Assembly (NCBI RefSeq): GCF_947179165.1
Contig: NC_077241.1
Coordinates: 31,987,246 to 32,051,245 of the forward strand
From: Solanum dulcamara
Lineage: Eukaryota; Streptophyta; Magnoliopsida; Solanales; Solanaceae
Reading direction: 5' to 3'
DNA: 64,000 bases
The notes beneath the pieces were generated by a model that had not been told where the DNA came from, did no database searches, and saw only the letters and a list, made by a program, of their open reading frames with translations. The stretch's first letter is position 1. Every line of letters starts with the position of its first letter. Position numbers and translations under genes: made by a program. Of this stretch, positions 47,401 through 59,146 are shown one piece after another.

Positions 47401-47625
47401 GAGGTCTGTAGACTTGTGATGTGGGTTCTGTATATATGTTTTAGGCTTTATATTTTGTGATGACCTTAACGGCCTTCATATGCTACATATATTTTCGTGC
47501 GCTCTCTAGTGATTTTTTTTTATTTCCTTATATGTTTATTCGGCTAACATACTCAGTGGGGCTAAGGGTACGTATGGGTGCCCTAATCAGACACCAGTGA
47601 CGGCCTACGGAGTTGGGTCATGACA
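44485..47625 (+). mobile_element. B2 3' LTR
   Basis: Co-linear with 39385-42553. It ends GAGTTGGGTCATGACA, then the target duplication ACAAG and the resumption of the B3 LTR. A donor-like AGCAAGGTAAG lies at 45142, and the hairpin near 47187-47208. Confidence 0.92.
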
Positions 47626-47630
47626 ACAAG

Positions 47631-50015
47631 TAGGTGACTCACCTACTTGGGGTAAGTAGGTGACCCACCTACCTGGGGTGGGCCCCAAGCTACCACATAG
47701 CAGCTAAGGAAGGGACACATATCACCCTAGGGTCTGCCATATGTCACTCTTAAAGGAAGGGTATAAAACCCTAAGTCATGACTAAGTGTTCTAATTTTCA
47801 GCTTTGTACTTAGACATATTTTTAGCTTGTTACTTAGAACTATTGAGAGCAACTTGAAGAGAATAAGAACAAGAGAGAAACGACCATGGCAGCAAGGTGA
47901 GGCCTTCAATTTCACTCCATCAATTACTTATATAAGGTATTCTTCATATAAATGAAGGTGCTTAGCAATGTAAAGTTTGATAGTTTGAGCGGCAAAGAGT
48001 TTTGATGTAAACCTACAACTTTTGGCAAGTTTCGGAAGCTCGCTTGCTAAGGTATGGCTTGATTCCCTTCTCCCACATTTGGTCAAGTGTACAAACATGT
48101 TGTGGGTGTATAAATATAAGTTGGAAATGTGAAAATATGCACGTTATGCCTGAAGGATGTTGCAGGTCATGTAGAGACTGTTTTGGCGCTATTCTAGGAA
48201 ATGAAAAGCAGCACATGAAAGCCTGTCTCTTCTTACTTGTGGAAAGACTTGACTGTATGTAATGTAGGATAGGGATTTGAAGGTAACTCCCTTATAGACT
48301 CTAGGTATCACTCGTGACTTGTTGGCACTTTTGAATATTAAGAGTCTTAAAATGGTTCGACCACTACTCCTGAGCCACCTTATGTTGAATAGTAAAGGGA
48401 GATACAAGCTCCTCTTCCTAAAGGCTCTGAAATGATCAATGTCTCCAATTGCATAAACTGTGCCTCTGATTGCATAAGTTGAGTCTCTGACCGCGTAAGT
48501 AGTGTTTATGATTGCATAAACTATGCTTCTGAATGCATAAATTGTGTGGCATTATCTTGATGCATGTTTGTGATCTCTGAGGCCCCAGCTGATGTGAACC
48601 TAATGATATCTAAAGGGGTACCTCAGATAATTACTCCCTGGGTCTTCAGATTATGGTTCACTTGACTATTTTATCGAGTCTCAGATGATGACTTAGTTGC
48701 ATATGGTATCTCACTACTCCACTCATGCATGCTGTAACCGTTCTTTCTCCGCGACCCACGATGGGCCAAAAATTATATCGGGCACAACTTTACTACTCCT
48801 TCACCAAGTCTCGGGCCAGCTATATATATATGTCTGAAGTATACAATGATGAAATACCATATATGATGAAGTTAAAGCATACGATGAAGCCGTATGTTAT
48901 GATGTTATTCATTGAGTCCCAAGCTGGATATATATATATAATAATATGATGAAAATATGGATTGAGTCGTACGTTCCATGATATTATTTTAAATTATGGA
49001 TCGGGCTGAATGTTCGTTGGTATATTTTACCATGTGATAATGGCACCGAGTCCCTCCCTAGAGGGTTGGGTATGGTATATATATATACAATGATGGTACG
49101 TTATAAACGTACACTACTCCCTTCACCGAGTCCCTCACTAAAGAGTCGGATACTTTACGTAGGCATGCATATGAAAATATAGGGATACATTTGTGACCCC
49201 GAGTCCCATAGTAGACCGGATATAATATAATGACATATACGATAATATTATATCGTATACAATGATATGATGTAGTATACAATGACATGATGAAATAATA
49301 TACATAATGGAAAGAGATGATGACATGATGATATGATGATATGGTATTATGATGAAATAATTATGACACTGAGTTCCTTAGTAGGCCGGGCACAGTATAT
49401 GATGATGTATATGATTACATGTCCTAAGGTGCTGGTACAGTAATTTGTTAATTGTTATACTTGTACCCTGCATCCCTGGTTTAGCTATGGTCTCAGTTAT
49501 GATGTGTTATACTTTACATACTCAGTACATATATCATACTGACCCCTCTTTCTTTGGGGGAATGCATTTTATGCCCGCAGGTACAGGTAGTTACTTTGGA
49601 GATCCGCCAGCTTAGGGTTTCCACGCAGCGATTTGGAAGCACTCCATTGTGCCGAAGCCCAGATTTTGGTACTGACCCTTGATGTATATGTTTTTTTATT
49701 CATGGGTACGGCGAGGGCCCTGTCCCACCATATATTACCATTGATATTCTTAGAGGTCTCTAAACATATGTATGTGCGTTGTTTACAACTTTGTTTCATC
49801 TGTGCCTATACGGCGTGTTATATTTGTTACTATGCTATGGCAGCCTTGTCGGCTTGCACGCGTTTTCATGGTAAGATACAAATGAAAGAGGCTTCATGTA
49901 TGTCAAAATATTATCAACCACTAGGGTTCTGGTGTATAGTTCTTATATCGGATAGTTATGTATATGGGGGTCCAGATCGGACCCCAATTACGGCCTATGG
50001 GGTTGTGTTGTGACA
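47631..50015 (+). mobile_element. B3 5' LTR, second part (with a deletion)
   Basis: Continues the B3 LTR after B2: word array 47631-47680, TATA-like GGTATAAAACC at 47760-47770, ATGGCAGCAAGGTGAG at 47886, and end TTGTGTTGTGACA at 50015. At 48191-48200 (ATTCTAGGAA) it jumps over about 700 bp present in the 3' LTR (54557-55268). The region 48930-49400 is rich in 'atgatatgatg' microsatellite-like repeats. Short frames here are not genes. Confidence 0.85.
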
Positions 50016-50019
50016 GAAG

Positions 50020-50033
50020 TTGTATCAGAGTAG
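50020..50033 (+). other. B3 primer binding site
   Basis: TTGTATCAGAGTAG, two changes from the B1 site, four bases after the LTR end. Confidence 0.8.
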
Positions 50034-51760
50034 TGTATCCTTGGAATGTCTATAGACCGTGTCTAGTAGAGTCTTGTTTATCGATATGTTGTGCACCATA
50101 TGTATAAATAAGAGGCTACAAGACATTTAGGATGTTATCTTTCTTTCATATCTAAGATCGTGCTATAGATCTGAGTCATTGGAGAACTCTTTGTACTAAC
50201 CTTGGACTTTAGAAGAAGGACGACATCAACAAGAGGAAGTAATTGACGACATTGGAAGTTACAAAGCACGCAAGTAAGAAAAGGCATAAAAGATATCTAT
50301 TGGGTAAGGTATTGACATACGATGGACATACGATTGAAATGTTAAGTGGAAATCTGAAAGGAAAGTAGACCGAAAAGTATAACAGATGCAGGTTGAGTTA
50401 GACACACAAGGTAAGCCCTGTGTGGTTGCGATATGAGATGATATTGAAAGCCCTGTGTGGCTGTAACATGATATAAATATATATATATATTGGCTCTGTG
50501 AGGCATTGTTGGTATTTTCTGTGTGCAGATTTTGGGATAGTAAGGAGTATAGAGGAAACTCTACCGAAATTTTCCCAGAACAAAAAAAAAAGGAATGAAA
50601 CATAGATTCTTAACGTGTCTGGGAAGTTGATGTCAAGTACCCCAATTATGTTAAACTAAAGTTGTATGAGGTACTCTCCATGTCGCCATAAAAAGAACCC
50701 TTTTTTATTTGGGGGGAAATTTATCGTAGAAAAAGCTTATCTAAGCAGTAAAGTTCAGACTATGGTATCTCCAACCATACTTTGCCTTAGGAAAAGCTCA
50801 TATTGAGGGGCAAGATACCCGATGATAGAGTTTCATTCTTTTTGGTAAGTACAGAACCCTCAACTATTATTGGAGGACTAGATAAGTTGTTCACAACTCA
50901 AGAATAAGACTGGAGGGAGACCATGTGAGTTAAGCACTAAGGAGCACTGTGATGCTCATTAGATTCTAGTTCCCTTTTGGTGGTGAATGGAATATGCTTT
51001 AGGATAACATTTTATTAGCCCTTCACCAACTAATTGAAGGTGGAATTTATGAAAGGAAATTCTAATAGAAGCACCTCAGATAGATGTCATGAATTGAATA
51101 TGAGTATGAACTAAAAAGGGAATATGTAAGTATGAGTTTAAAAGTGTGGTACAACAATACGGGGATAAGGTAAGACTTCTAGTAAGGCGCACTTGGGATG
51201 TGTTGACTAAGTTAAAATCCTTTGTTGGCTATGCAGTAAGGGCAAGGGGCATAAGGTATAAAGGAATGATGTGTGCACACAATGTTGCCCCAAAAATAGT
51301 GGAACCCTTAAAAGACAAAGACAGCCAACTTAAGGAATAAATGGTGCAACCTATATTCACCCCATGGAACAAAGGATATAGGTTGGGGTAAAGCTACTAC
51401 TCCAAGAGAACCTTGAATAATCATCGTCGGAATACAAGTGTTGCCTAATTAAAATTAGAATGACTACAAGTGTGAATTAACCTTTGATAAAGATAAGTAG
51501 AATGTGGCCTTGGATGAGTTGTTTCATGGGTCACATTATTCAAGTGCAGAGTGGTAGATGAGATATCACATTATGTACAGAAAGGTTCTCGATAGTTCAT
51601 GATTTAGCCAAGGTTCCGTACATGGATAATCAGGTTATAAAATATACAAAGAGACAGGGACATGATATAGTACCAAGTAGGTTGGGGAAAGAGATTGGAT
51701 GAATTTGAGACTAGACATAGAGACATAGAGCAAGGTATAAGAGGATAAAGGTATAAGTAC

Positions 51761-51777
51761 CCTCTAAAGGGGGGAAG
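51761..51777 (+). other. Internal polypurine-like tract in B3
   Basis: CCTCTAAAGGGGGGAAG, matching the B1 and B2 internal tracts. The terminal tract is TTCTAAAGGGGGAAAGA at 53608-53623. Confidence 0.7.
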
Positions 51778-52589
51778 CAAGTGAGACAACTGCAAGGGTA
51801 AGATGGAGGCAATTAATATGGCAACATATTTGAGATGGATGCTTAAACTTCAGTAAGATTCTTGGCCAAAACTAGTTAACAAGATATGAAAGCCAGCAAT
51901 GATTGGACAAGAAGTCAGAATAGTATTAGAGGTAGTGCCCTTTTGTAGAAGCCTATAATGATAAGAGAATGGTATCTAATAACTTAATAGATAGTAGGAA
52001 GGATAATGATACTGTGCTAGAGCAAAAGCCAAGATATTGGCTATACAGTTGGTCGCAAATGATGTTGCGATAGGTAAATAACTAAGGCAAAGGAATAGAA
52101 AACCCCCTATGATAGGAGATGAGAGATGCAAAGATGGGTTAAGACAAACTACTAAAATGGAATTCATGTTAAGAGAAAAGTAAGACATGGCCACGGTTGG
52201 ACCAAAGATCTACCCCGACATCGATTGTAGGATAAGGCAGGAAAAGTCAAGGTAACACATGAGACCTAAAGAGACAATGCTAAGATATTTTTTAGGTTAA
52301 GTTGAGAACCTTCTCATATTCTCATAAAGGTAAAGGATGACACTAGATAACATATCTAGAGTGTTACAAGCTGGGACAAGCTGTGATAAGAAAATTGCAA
52401 AATAATTTAACTAAGAGGAATAGAACTAGCTGGTTACTAAAGGATGGCGAACTTATACGCCAAATTCCTTATGAATTATGCCAGCTAATGATATACAGAG
52501 CTCAAAGTGGTTATGAAAGTCAATATATGAATGAACTTCAGCGCTACTCAGTAGCCAACCCTAAGTTCTGGAAAAAATAAAGAAGAAGA

Positions 52590-53470
52590 GAAAGCCAAAA
52601 GGTAGAGTACCAGTTAAAGTCTTCTAAGGAAGTTAAAGAGTAATACATGAGGTCTCCACAGCTACTGTCTCAAGTAAAGGGGCTTAATTTACAGCTATCA
52701 TTTGGATATCATCCTAAGAAGAGATCAGGAACACAGGTAGGTCTTAGTACCGCCTTTCACCCTCAAAGCTGATGAATAGGCTAAAAGTACTACTTAAATG
52801 CTAGAAGATATGTTGTGAGCTGGTGTTATTGAATTTGAAGGTAGTTGGGATGATTATCTACAACTTATCAAGTTGCCTACAATAATAGCTACCACTCCAG
52901 TATCCAAATGGCCCCGTACAAGACTTGTAGGATAGGACATATAAGTCCCCTATTGGCTGGGTTGATGTTAGAAAGACTAAGCTAGTAGACCCAGATATGA
53001 CTAAGTAAGCTATTAACTAGCAGCCCAGAGCCGGCAAAATAGATATGCTAATAATCGACGTCAACATTCAGAGTTCAAATTGATGATTGGGTGTTCTTAA
53101 AGGGGTCACCCAAGAAGGGAGTTGTAAGATTCGGCAAGAAAAGGAAACTTAGGTCAAAATACATTAGACCTTATCAAGTTGCTCCTAAGATGGAAAAAGT
53201 TAACCGTAAGTTGGACTTACCACCTGATTGACAAATTGTATGCCAAGTCCATCAGATACTGATGCTTCAAAAATATACTGCTGATCCACCCAGAGTATGT
53301 CCCCTAAATGATGTCCACAAAATGTAAGAGTTATCCTATGAGGAATAGCCTATCACCATCTTGGATCGGCAAATTTAAAGGTTGAGGACTAAGGACGTGA
53401 ATTCCATCAAGGTATTGTGGCAAGACAAAGACCAGAGAGGGGATGACTTGGGAAGTCAAAAAGGAGATAG
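52590..53470 (+). pseudogene. B3 integrase and pol C-terminal remnant
   Basis: Broken integrase end. LSTAFHPQS (about 52745-52770, normally followed by DGQxERTIQ; here the motif is destroyed by a stop), VAYNNSYHSSIQMAPYKTCR (about 52873-52930), VRKTKLVDPDMT (about 52967), then the tail LSYEE, PITILDRQI, RLRTKDVNSIKVLWQDKDQR (53330-53440). Same order as B1 at 5600-6400. Many stops. No RT or RNase H motif is seen upstream. There is no 5S sequence in this copy. Confidence 0.75.
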
Positions 53471-53623
53471 AGAAAAGATATTCGTACTTGTTCCCTATAT
53501 CCAAGGGTAATCTTAACTCCTAAATAGAGCGGATAGCAACTATTGTAGAGGACTCCTAAAATCTTCATAAAATCCTATAAGATTAGTTGACATTCGAGGA
53601 CGAATGTTCTAAAGGGGGAAAGA

Positions 53624-56600
53624 TGTTATACCTCATACTTTTGTACCTTGGGACGTGTTCTTAAGCCTCTTGAAAATTTTCATGTGACACCACCTGACTA
53701 TAATGTGACTAAACAATCCTAAGGAAGGGAAGATGAGGCCGTCCCAAATGATTGGAAATAGATTTGGAAGGATGTGGAAGGAGTTGGAGTCTAAGTAAAA
53801 AGTCATGCAACCCGAATTACGCGCGTAAATTACCAACTTAGATATTTTACAAAATTAAGCTACTTGATTATACATCGAGCTTAGGTAGCAAAGGTTATAT
53901 AGATTCATAAAGTGAGACGAGACTACGAACCTATAAAAAGAGAAAAAACTAGGTTCCAAATTTACAAAAAGAAACAAGTAGGTGACAAGTAGGTGATGCA
54001 CCTACTTGGGGTGGACCCCAAGCTGCCACGTGGCAGCTAATGATTAGGTACATGGGGTGAGGTGGTGCCCTAGGGGATGAACATGTGTCACCCTAGGGGA
54101 TGTCACATGTCACTCTTAAAGGAATGGTATAAAACCCTAAGTCATGACTAAGGGTTCTTATTTTCTACTTTGTACTTAGACATATTTTCAGCTTGTTACT
54201 TAGAACTATTGAGAGCAACTTGAAGAGAACAAGAACAAGAGACAAACGGCCATGGCAGCAAGGTGAGCCCTTCAATTTCACTCTGTTAATTACTTATATA
54301 AGGTATTCTTCGACTAAATGAAGGTGCTTATTAACGTAAAGTTTCATAGTTGGAGTGGCAAGGAGGTTCGATGTAAACCTACAACTTTTGGCAAGTTTCG
54401 GTAGCTCGCTTTCTAAGGTATGGCTTGATTTCCTTCTCCCACATTTGGTCAAGAGTTTAAAATTTTTTTGGGTGTATAAATATGAGTTGGAAACATGAAA
54501 ATATGCACGTTATGGTTGAAGGATGTTGCATTTCATGTAGGGACTGTTTTGGTGTTATTCTAGCAAGTTAAAGTTTGGCTAGTGTTGTCGTTAGCATGGT
54601 GTTGTGATTGGAGGTGGTTTATCTATGTTGTAGGACTGCAACATGGTTAAATATGAATATATAGGCCTCTTGTTTCATCCTCATAATACTCCATTTTTTA
54701 TGGTTAAGATTTTTCAAAATAAAGAGCTAAAACCCTACTTTGGCGTCATAGTTTTGGGGTGAGTTGTGTGGAACTTGTATTGCGTGATATGTTAGTGATT
54801 TGATGGTGTATGTATTTATATTGTTTTTTTTTATATGTATGCTAAGGTTAGATTTTAAAATTGGAAGTTCGGATAGGGCAAATTATAGGGGAGATGCTAC
54901 CCGATTTCCGTTAATTTCGGAACTAGCCAACAGACTAGTCGAGGAAGGCAAGTATGGAAATGGTTCCTATAGATACTTGAGTACAGATTGGGAAGATGGA
55001 AAGTTGAAATTTAGTAATCTTGGTATTACTTTCATGTTAAATAGGTTGAAGGAGAAACAAAACAAGTTGGACTATAATCGAGCTACTATAGGTATTAAAC
55101 CCAATCCTTTCTTCTCTTTTGGCATGTCTTAGATGTAAGTGTTATGTATGTGAAATTTGAGAGTTATTCCATTCCTAAAGCTCTGAGTATGTGTCCATAC
55201 TCCTATTCACTTCTTGATGTTAGAACTCCGGTAATAGTTGAGTCACTACCTTCCAAGTCTTCTAGGAAATGAAAAGCAGTACATGTAAAGCCTGTCTCTT
55301 CTTACTTGTGGAAAGTCTTGACTGTATGTAATATACGATATGGATTTGAAGGTAACTCCCTTATAGACTCTAGGTATCACTCGTGACTTGTAGGCACTTT
55401 TAAATATTAAGAGTCTTAAAATGGTTCGACCACTACTCCTGAGCCACATTTTGTTGAATAATAAGGGGAGATACAAGCTCCTCTTCCTAAAGGCTCTGAA
55501 ATAATCAATGTCTCCAATTACATAAATTGTGCCTCTGATTGCATAAGTTAAGTCTCTGACTACATAAGTTGTGTTTATGATTGCATAAATTATGCTTCTG
55601 ATTGCATAAATTGTGTGGCATTATCTTGATGCGTGTCTGTGATCTCTAGGGCCCCCAGCTGATGTGAGCCTAATGACATCTAAAGGGGTACCTTGGATAA
55701 TTACTCCCCGGGTCTTCAGATGACGGTTCACTTGACTCTTTTATCAAGTATCAGATGATGACTTAGTTGCATATAGTTTCTCACTACTCTACTCATACAT
55801 GCTATAACCCTTCTTTCTCCGTGACCCACAATGGGCCAGAAACTATATCGGGCACAGCTTTACTACTCCTTCACTGAGTCCCGAGCCAGCTATATATATA
55901 TATATATATATGTATAAAGTATACGATGATGAAATGCCATATATAATAAAGTTAAAACATACGATGATGCCATATGTGATGATGTTATTCACTAAGTCCC
56001 AAGATTAATATATATATATACGATGATATGATGAAAATATGGATTGAGCAGTACGTTCCATGGCATTATTTTAAATTATGGATCGGGCCGAACCTTCCTC
56101 GGTATATTTTACCATATAATAATGGCATCGAGTCTCTTCCTAGAGGGTCGGGTACGGTATGTATATATATGATGATGGTACGCTATAGATGTACACTACT
56201 CCCTTCACCGAGTCTCTCACTAAAGGGACGGATACTTTACGTATGCATGCATATAAAAATATAGGGATACATTTGTGACCTCGAGCCCTATAGTAGACTG
56301 GATATAATATGATGAAATTTACGATAAGATTATATCGTATACGATAATATGATGTCGTATACCATGACATGATGAAATAATATACATAATGGAAAGAGAT
56401 GATGACATGATGATATGATATTATGATGAAATAATTATGACACTGAGTTCCTTAGCAGGCCAGGCGCAGTGTATGACGATGTATATGATTACGTGTCCTA
56501 AGGTACAGGTACAGTAATTTGTTAATTGTTATACTTATCCCCTGCATCCCTGGTTTAGCTATGGTCTCAGTTATGATGTGTTATGCTTTACATAATAAGT

Positions 56601-57092
56601 ACATATATCGTACTGATCCCCCTTTCTTTGGGGGGATGCATTTCATGCCCGTACGTACAGGTAGTTACTTTGGAGATCTGCCAGCTTAGGGTTTCCACTC
56701 AGCGATTCAGAAGCGCTTCATTAGGGCGGAGCCTAGATTTTAGTAATGACCCTTGATGTATATGTTTGTTTATTCATGGGTACGGAGGGGGCCCTGTCCC
56801 GCCATATGTTACCATTGATATTCTTAGAGGTCTCTAGACATATGTATGTGGGTTGTTTACAAGTTTGTTTCATCTATGCCTATACAGCGTGTTATATTTG
56901 TTAATATGCTATGGCATCCTTGTCAGCTTGCACGCCCTTTCATGATAAGATACAAATGAAAAAGGCTACATATATGTCAAAATATTATCAACCGCTAGGG
57001 TTCTGGTGTATAGTTATTATATCAGATAGTTATGTATATGAGAGGGGTTCAGATCGGACCCTAGTCATGGCCTATGGGGTTGGGTTGTGACA
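53624..57092 (+). mobile_element. B3 3' LTR (3469 bp)
   Basis: Starts TGTTATACCTCATAC after the polypurine tract and ends GGTTGGGTTGTGACA, followed by target duplication ACATG (57093-57097). It includes the 700 bp lost from the 5' LTR; the frame at 54800-55132 is within that segment and has no family support. It also has a longer TA run (55891-55912) than the 5' LTR, and the hairpin near 56616-56637. Confidence 0.9.
55891..55912. repeat. (TA)n microsatellite
   Basis: About eleven TA units, against about five at the equivalent place in the B3 5' LTR (48818-48830). The two LTRs were identical at insertion, so the run expanded or shrank afterwards. Confidence 0.8.
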
Positions 57093-57097
57093 ACATG

Positions 57098-58250
57098 CCT
57101 TTCGACTGAAGATGCTCTTCAATAGACAAAGAGTTTGAGGGCAGCCCAGGCTCATACAAAACAATTGACTACCTTGGATCCTTGAGGTTTGGTGATGATG
57201 CTTGAGTCTATTTAAGGAAACAACACAGGCGGGTATGGTTCTTGGTACAGCGGGTGCTTCTTAAGAAAAATTTGGGTTGATTGGGACCAAGTAGGGTTCT
57301 TCGTCTTTATTTGAGCATATTTCGTGATATATTGAGTGGATCAGGATTACCCCAACATTATTACTTACATATTAGAAGTTGAGTCTAGATTTCATCAGGG
57401 TTTATCTTTACCACTCTTATTGGCATCAGAGCACTTGATAAATGTTGGGTCTACCTTTCCTAGGTTTTTAGTTATGTGTGGGACATTTCATAGGCATGTC
57501 TTGAGACTTATAAAGATAGTGGAAAAAGTCCTCGCTGTCAGTATAGTTGTGACAACATTTCACTTTTAGGTGGGTATATCGACCTACTAGGCCTATTAAG
57601 GTAGCACCTCGGGTTCTAGGAGGTTATGAGGTAGGTCATGGTGCTTATGGAAGACAAGGCTCATGTGAGACTTCTTACAGTGATCATTTCAGGCCTTCAG
57701 CTATTGGGGCTCATTTTAATCCATCTAGGTCTTTTTAGTAGGTTTTTTTGGTTATGGTTACTATGGGTATGGTGAGGTAGGTCACTTTATTTAACATTGT
57801 CTTAGGTTTTATGTGCAATCACTAGGGGTGGTATTGATTTTGGTAGAGGTAACTAGGGTAGCTCATCACATTTTTTACATCGGGCTTCAGACTACAAGGG
57901 TTGCTGTGATTGTGGAGATGTCTGCCACTAGTCAAGGATTTCCTTAGGCGAGAGTTGATTATCTTGACATTTTTGACATTTGTTACTCCCTAGGCTAGGA
58001 TGGTAAGACCTTATCATATATGTGTAGAGTTTGGGTTTAGAGCTTGACCCTAGCATAGGACCATGGTGGCATATGTTCAAATGGGTCAGTCTAGCAGGGT
58101 GATGGAACATTGGATCAGAGGTCGTACCCTGAGTGTAGATGGTAGTACTCTAAGTGCTCAAGATGAGGTCGAGAATAATTCATTCTAAGTTTCTATAGGT
58201 CAATCGGAGGATGAGGCTCCTAGTATTCCACCTTTCGATGTGATTCCATT
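57098..58250 (+). pseudogene. Element C gag, continued after B3
   Basis: Eroded gag C-terminal half of a gypsy element. Small readable pieces: VGHGAYGRQGSCETSYSDHF and RPSAIGAHFNPS (57630-57735), typical of the Gly/Ser/His-rich linker of plant Del-like gag, then GSSSHFLHRASDYKGCCDCG followed by DVCH (57855-57935), a degenerate CCHC zinc knuckle just before a stop. The frame at 57336-57569 is out of register and shows no family motif. Downstream, VAYVQMGQSSRVMEHW (about 58065) may be the linker to protease. It begins right after the B3 target duplication, continuing the element whose leader is at 38713-39017. Confidence 0.6.
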
Positions 58251-59146
58251 ATTGTATCCCATTATTTCTTCTTCTTTTTGGTTTTGGGGTTTTCTTACTT
58301 ATTCGTGCCTATTTTACTTGTTATCCATTGCTTGATTGTTGTGATAAACTTTTTTGGGATTATATATGCACATATTATCTCATGTAGTCTATTTTTTTTA
58401 GTAGTCAGTCTATTAGGTTGTGTTTCTCTTATTGAGAGTAGGGGTTGAGTACTCTTGCCTTTGCGTTGGTGGCTTTATTGTGATATTGGTGTCAGGATTG
58501 TTGGTTTCCCTTTTTTCCACCCTTGTTGTATATTTTGTTATGAGGCTAATACTTCTTACATAGGTAGCTAGACCATCTTTACCCGATTTGGGAATTTGTT
58601 ATAATGTTAGACCTAGTTTGCTTAGGAGGTTTCCTTATTTGCGTGTCTCCTTTTAGAGTAGTAGTTGGGAGAGTTCTTATTGTCGGAGTAATGTAAGAGA
58701 TAGGATGGCCTTCTATGGCAATATGGTAGTCATAGTTAGCTATTTCCATCCTTTTCCTTAGTCTTTTTCTCGACTACAAAGATTATATTCGCTCATTTGG
58801 TCTTTTTGGATTTGTCTCTTTATGTTGTTCTTTGTGCTTGGTTATGGCTAATCGTGTTAGAGTTGTGATATCTTGTTGTGCCTTGTTACTGTTGTTGTTT
58901 CTCTACAGTTGTGTTGATAGCTCTCGAGATGGAGGTTTGTGATTTGGAGTGGAAGTGGTCATGTTCATTGGTAGCTTCAGATGTTTGCATTGGCTAGAGG
59001 ATGAAAATTTTCTTAGAAGGTTCATCTATATGATGGTGTCAAAGTAATTAGTGGAATCATTGATTTGGTATTTATTTAGGATGTGATGTTCAATTTTGGC
59101 ATATGAGTTTTCTTATGATGTTCGTTGATGGGAGTTGGTACCCTTG
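58251..59146. other. Unassigned T-rich region
   Basis: About 900 bp with long T-rich strings ('ttatttcttcttctttttgg', 'agtctattttttttagtagt') and no recognisable protein, LTR end, primer site or repeat. It may be degraded pol of element C or another insertion; I cannot tell. Confidence 0.3.

Larger units (their letters stand above)
39385..47625 (+). mobile_element. Element B2: young family B element inside the B3 5' LTR
   Basis: 5' LTR 39385-42553 (3169 bp), primer site 42558-42570 (TGGTATCAGAGCA), internal region 42554-44484 (only 1.93 kb), polypurine tract, 3' LTR 44485-47625 (3141 bp). Target duplication ACAGG (39380-39384) / ACAAG (47626-47630). The LTRs are very similar apart from small indels. 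The internal region lacks about 1.7 kb of pol relative to B1 and carries a 5S rRNA-derived piece at that place. From 42580 to 44060 I see no recognisable protein. Confidence 0.92.
39018..57092 (+). mobile_element. Element B3: family B element, split by B2
   Basis: 5' LTR in two parts (39018-39384 and 47631-50015, interrupted by B2), primer site at 50020, internal region 50016-53623, 3' LTR 53624-57092. Outer target duplication ACACG (39013-39017) / ACATG (57093-57097). The first 360 bp of the LTRs show roughly 45 differences by eye, against far fewer between the B2 LTRs, in line with B3 being the older host. From 50040 to about 52580 I recognise no protein. The 5' LTR lacks about 700 bp present in the 3' LTR. 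Confidence 0.88.

Noticed and set aside
52383..52580. 65-residue frame in the B3 internal region
   Set aside because: No recognised motif; the region is flanked by stop-rich sequence, and B1 does not keep the frame open.
54800..55132. 110-residue plus-strand open frame, possible small gene
   Set aside because: It lies wholly inside the B3 3' LTR, in a segment deleted from the 5' LTR and not open in B1 or B2; no protein family motif is recognised.
57336..57569. 77-residue frame as intact C gag segment
   Set aside because: It is out of register with the neighbouring gag pieces and has no gag motif; likely a frame shadow.
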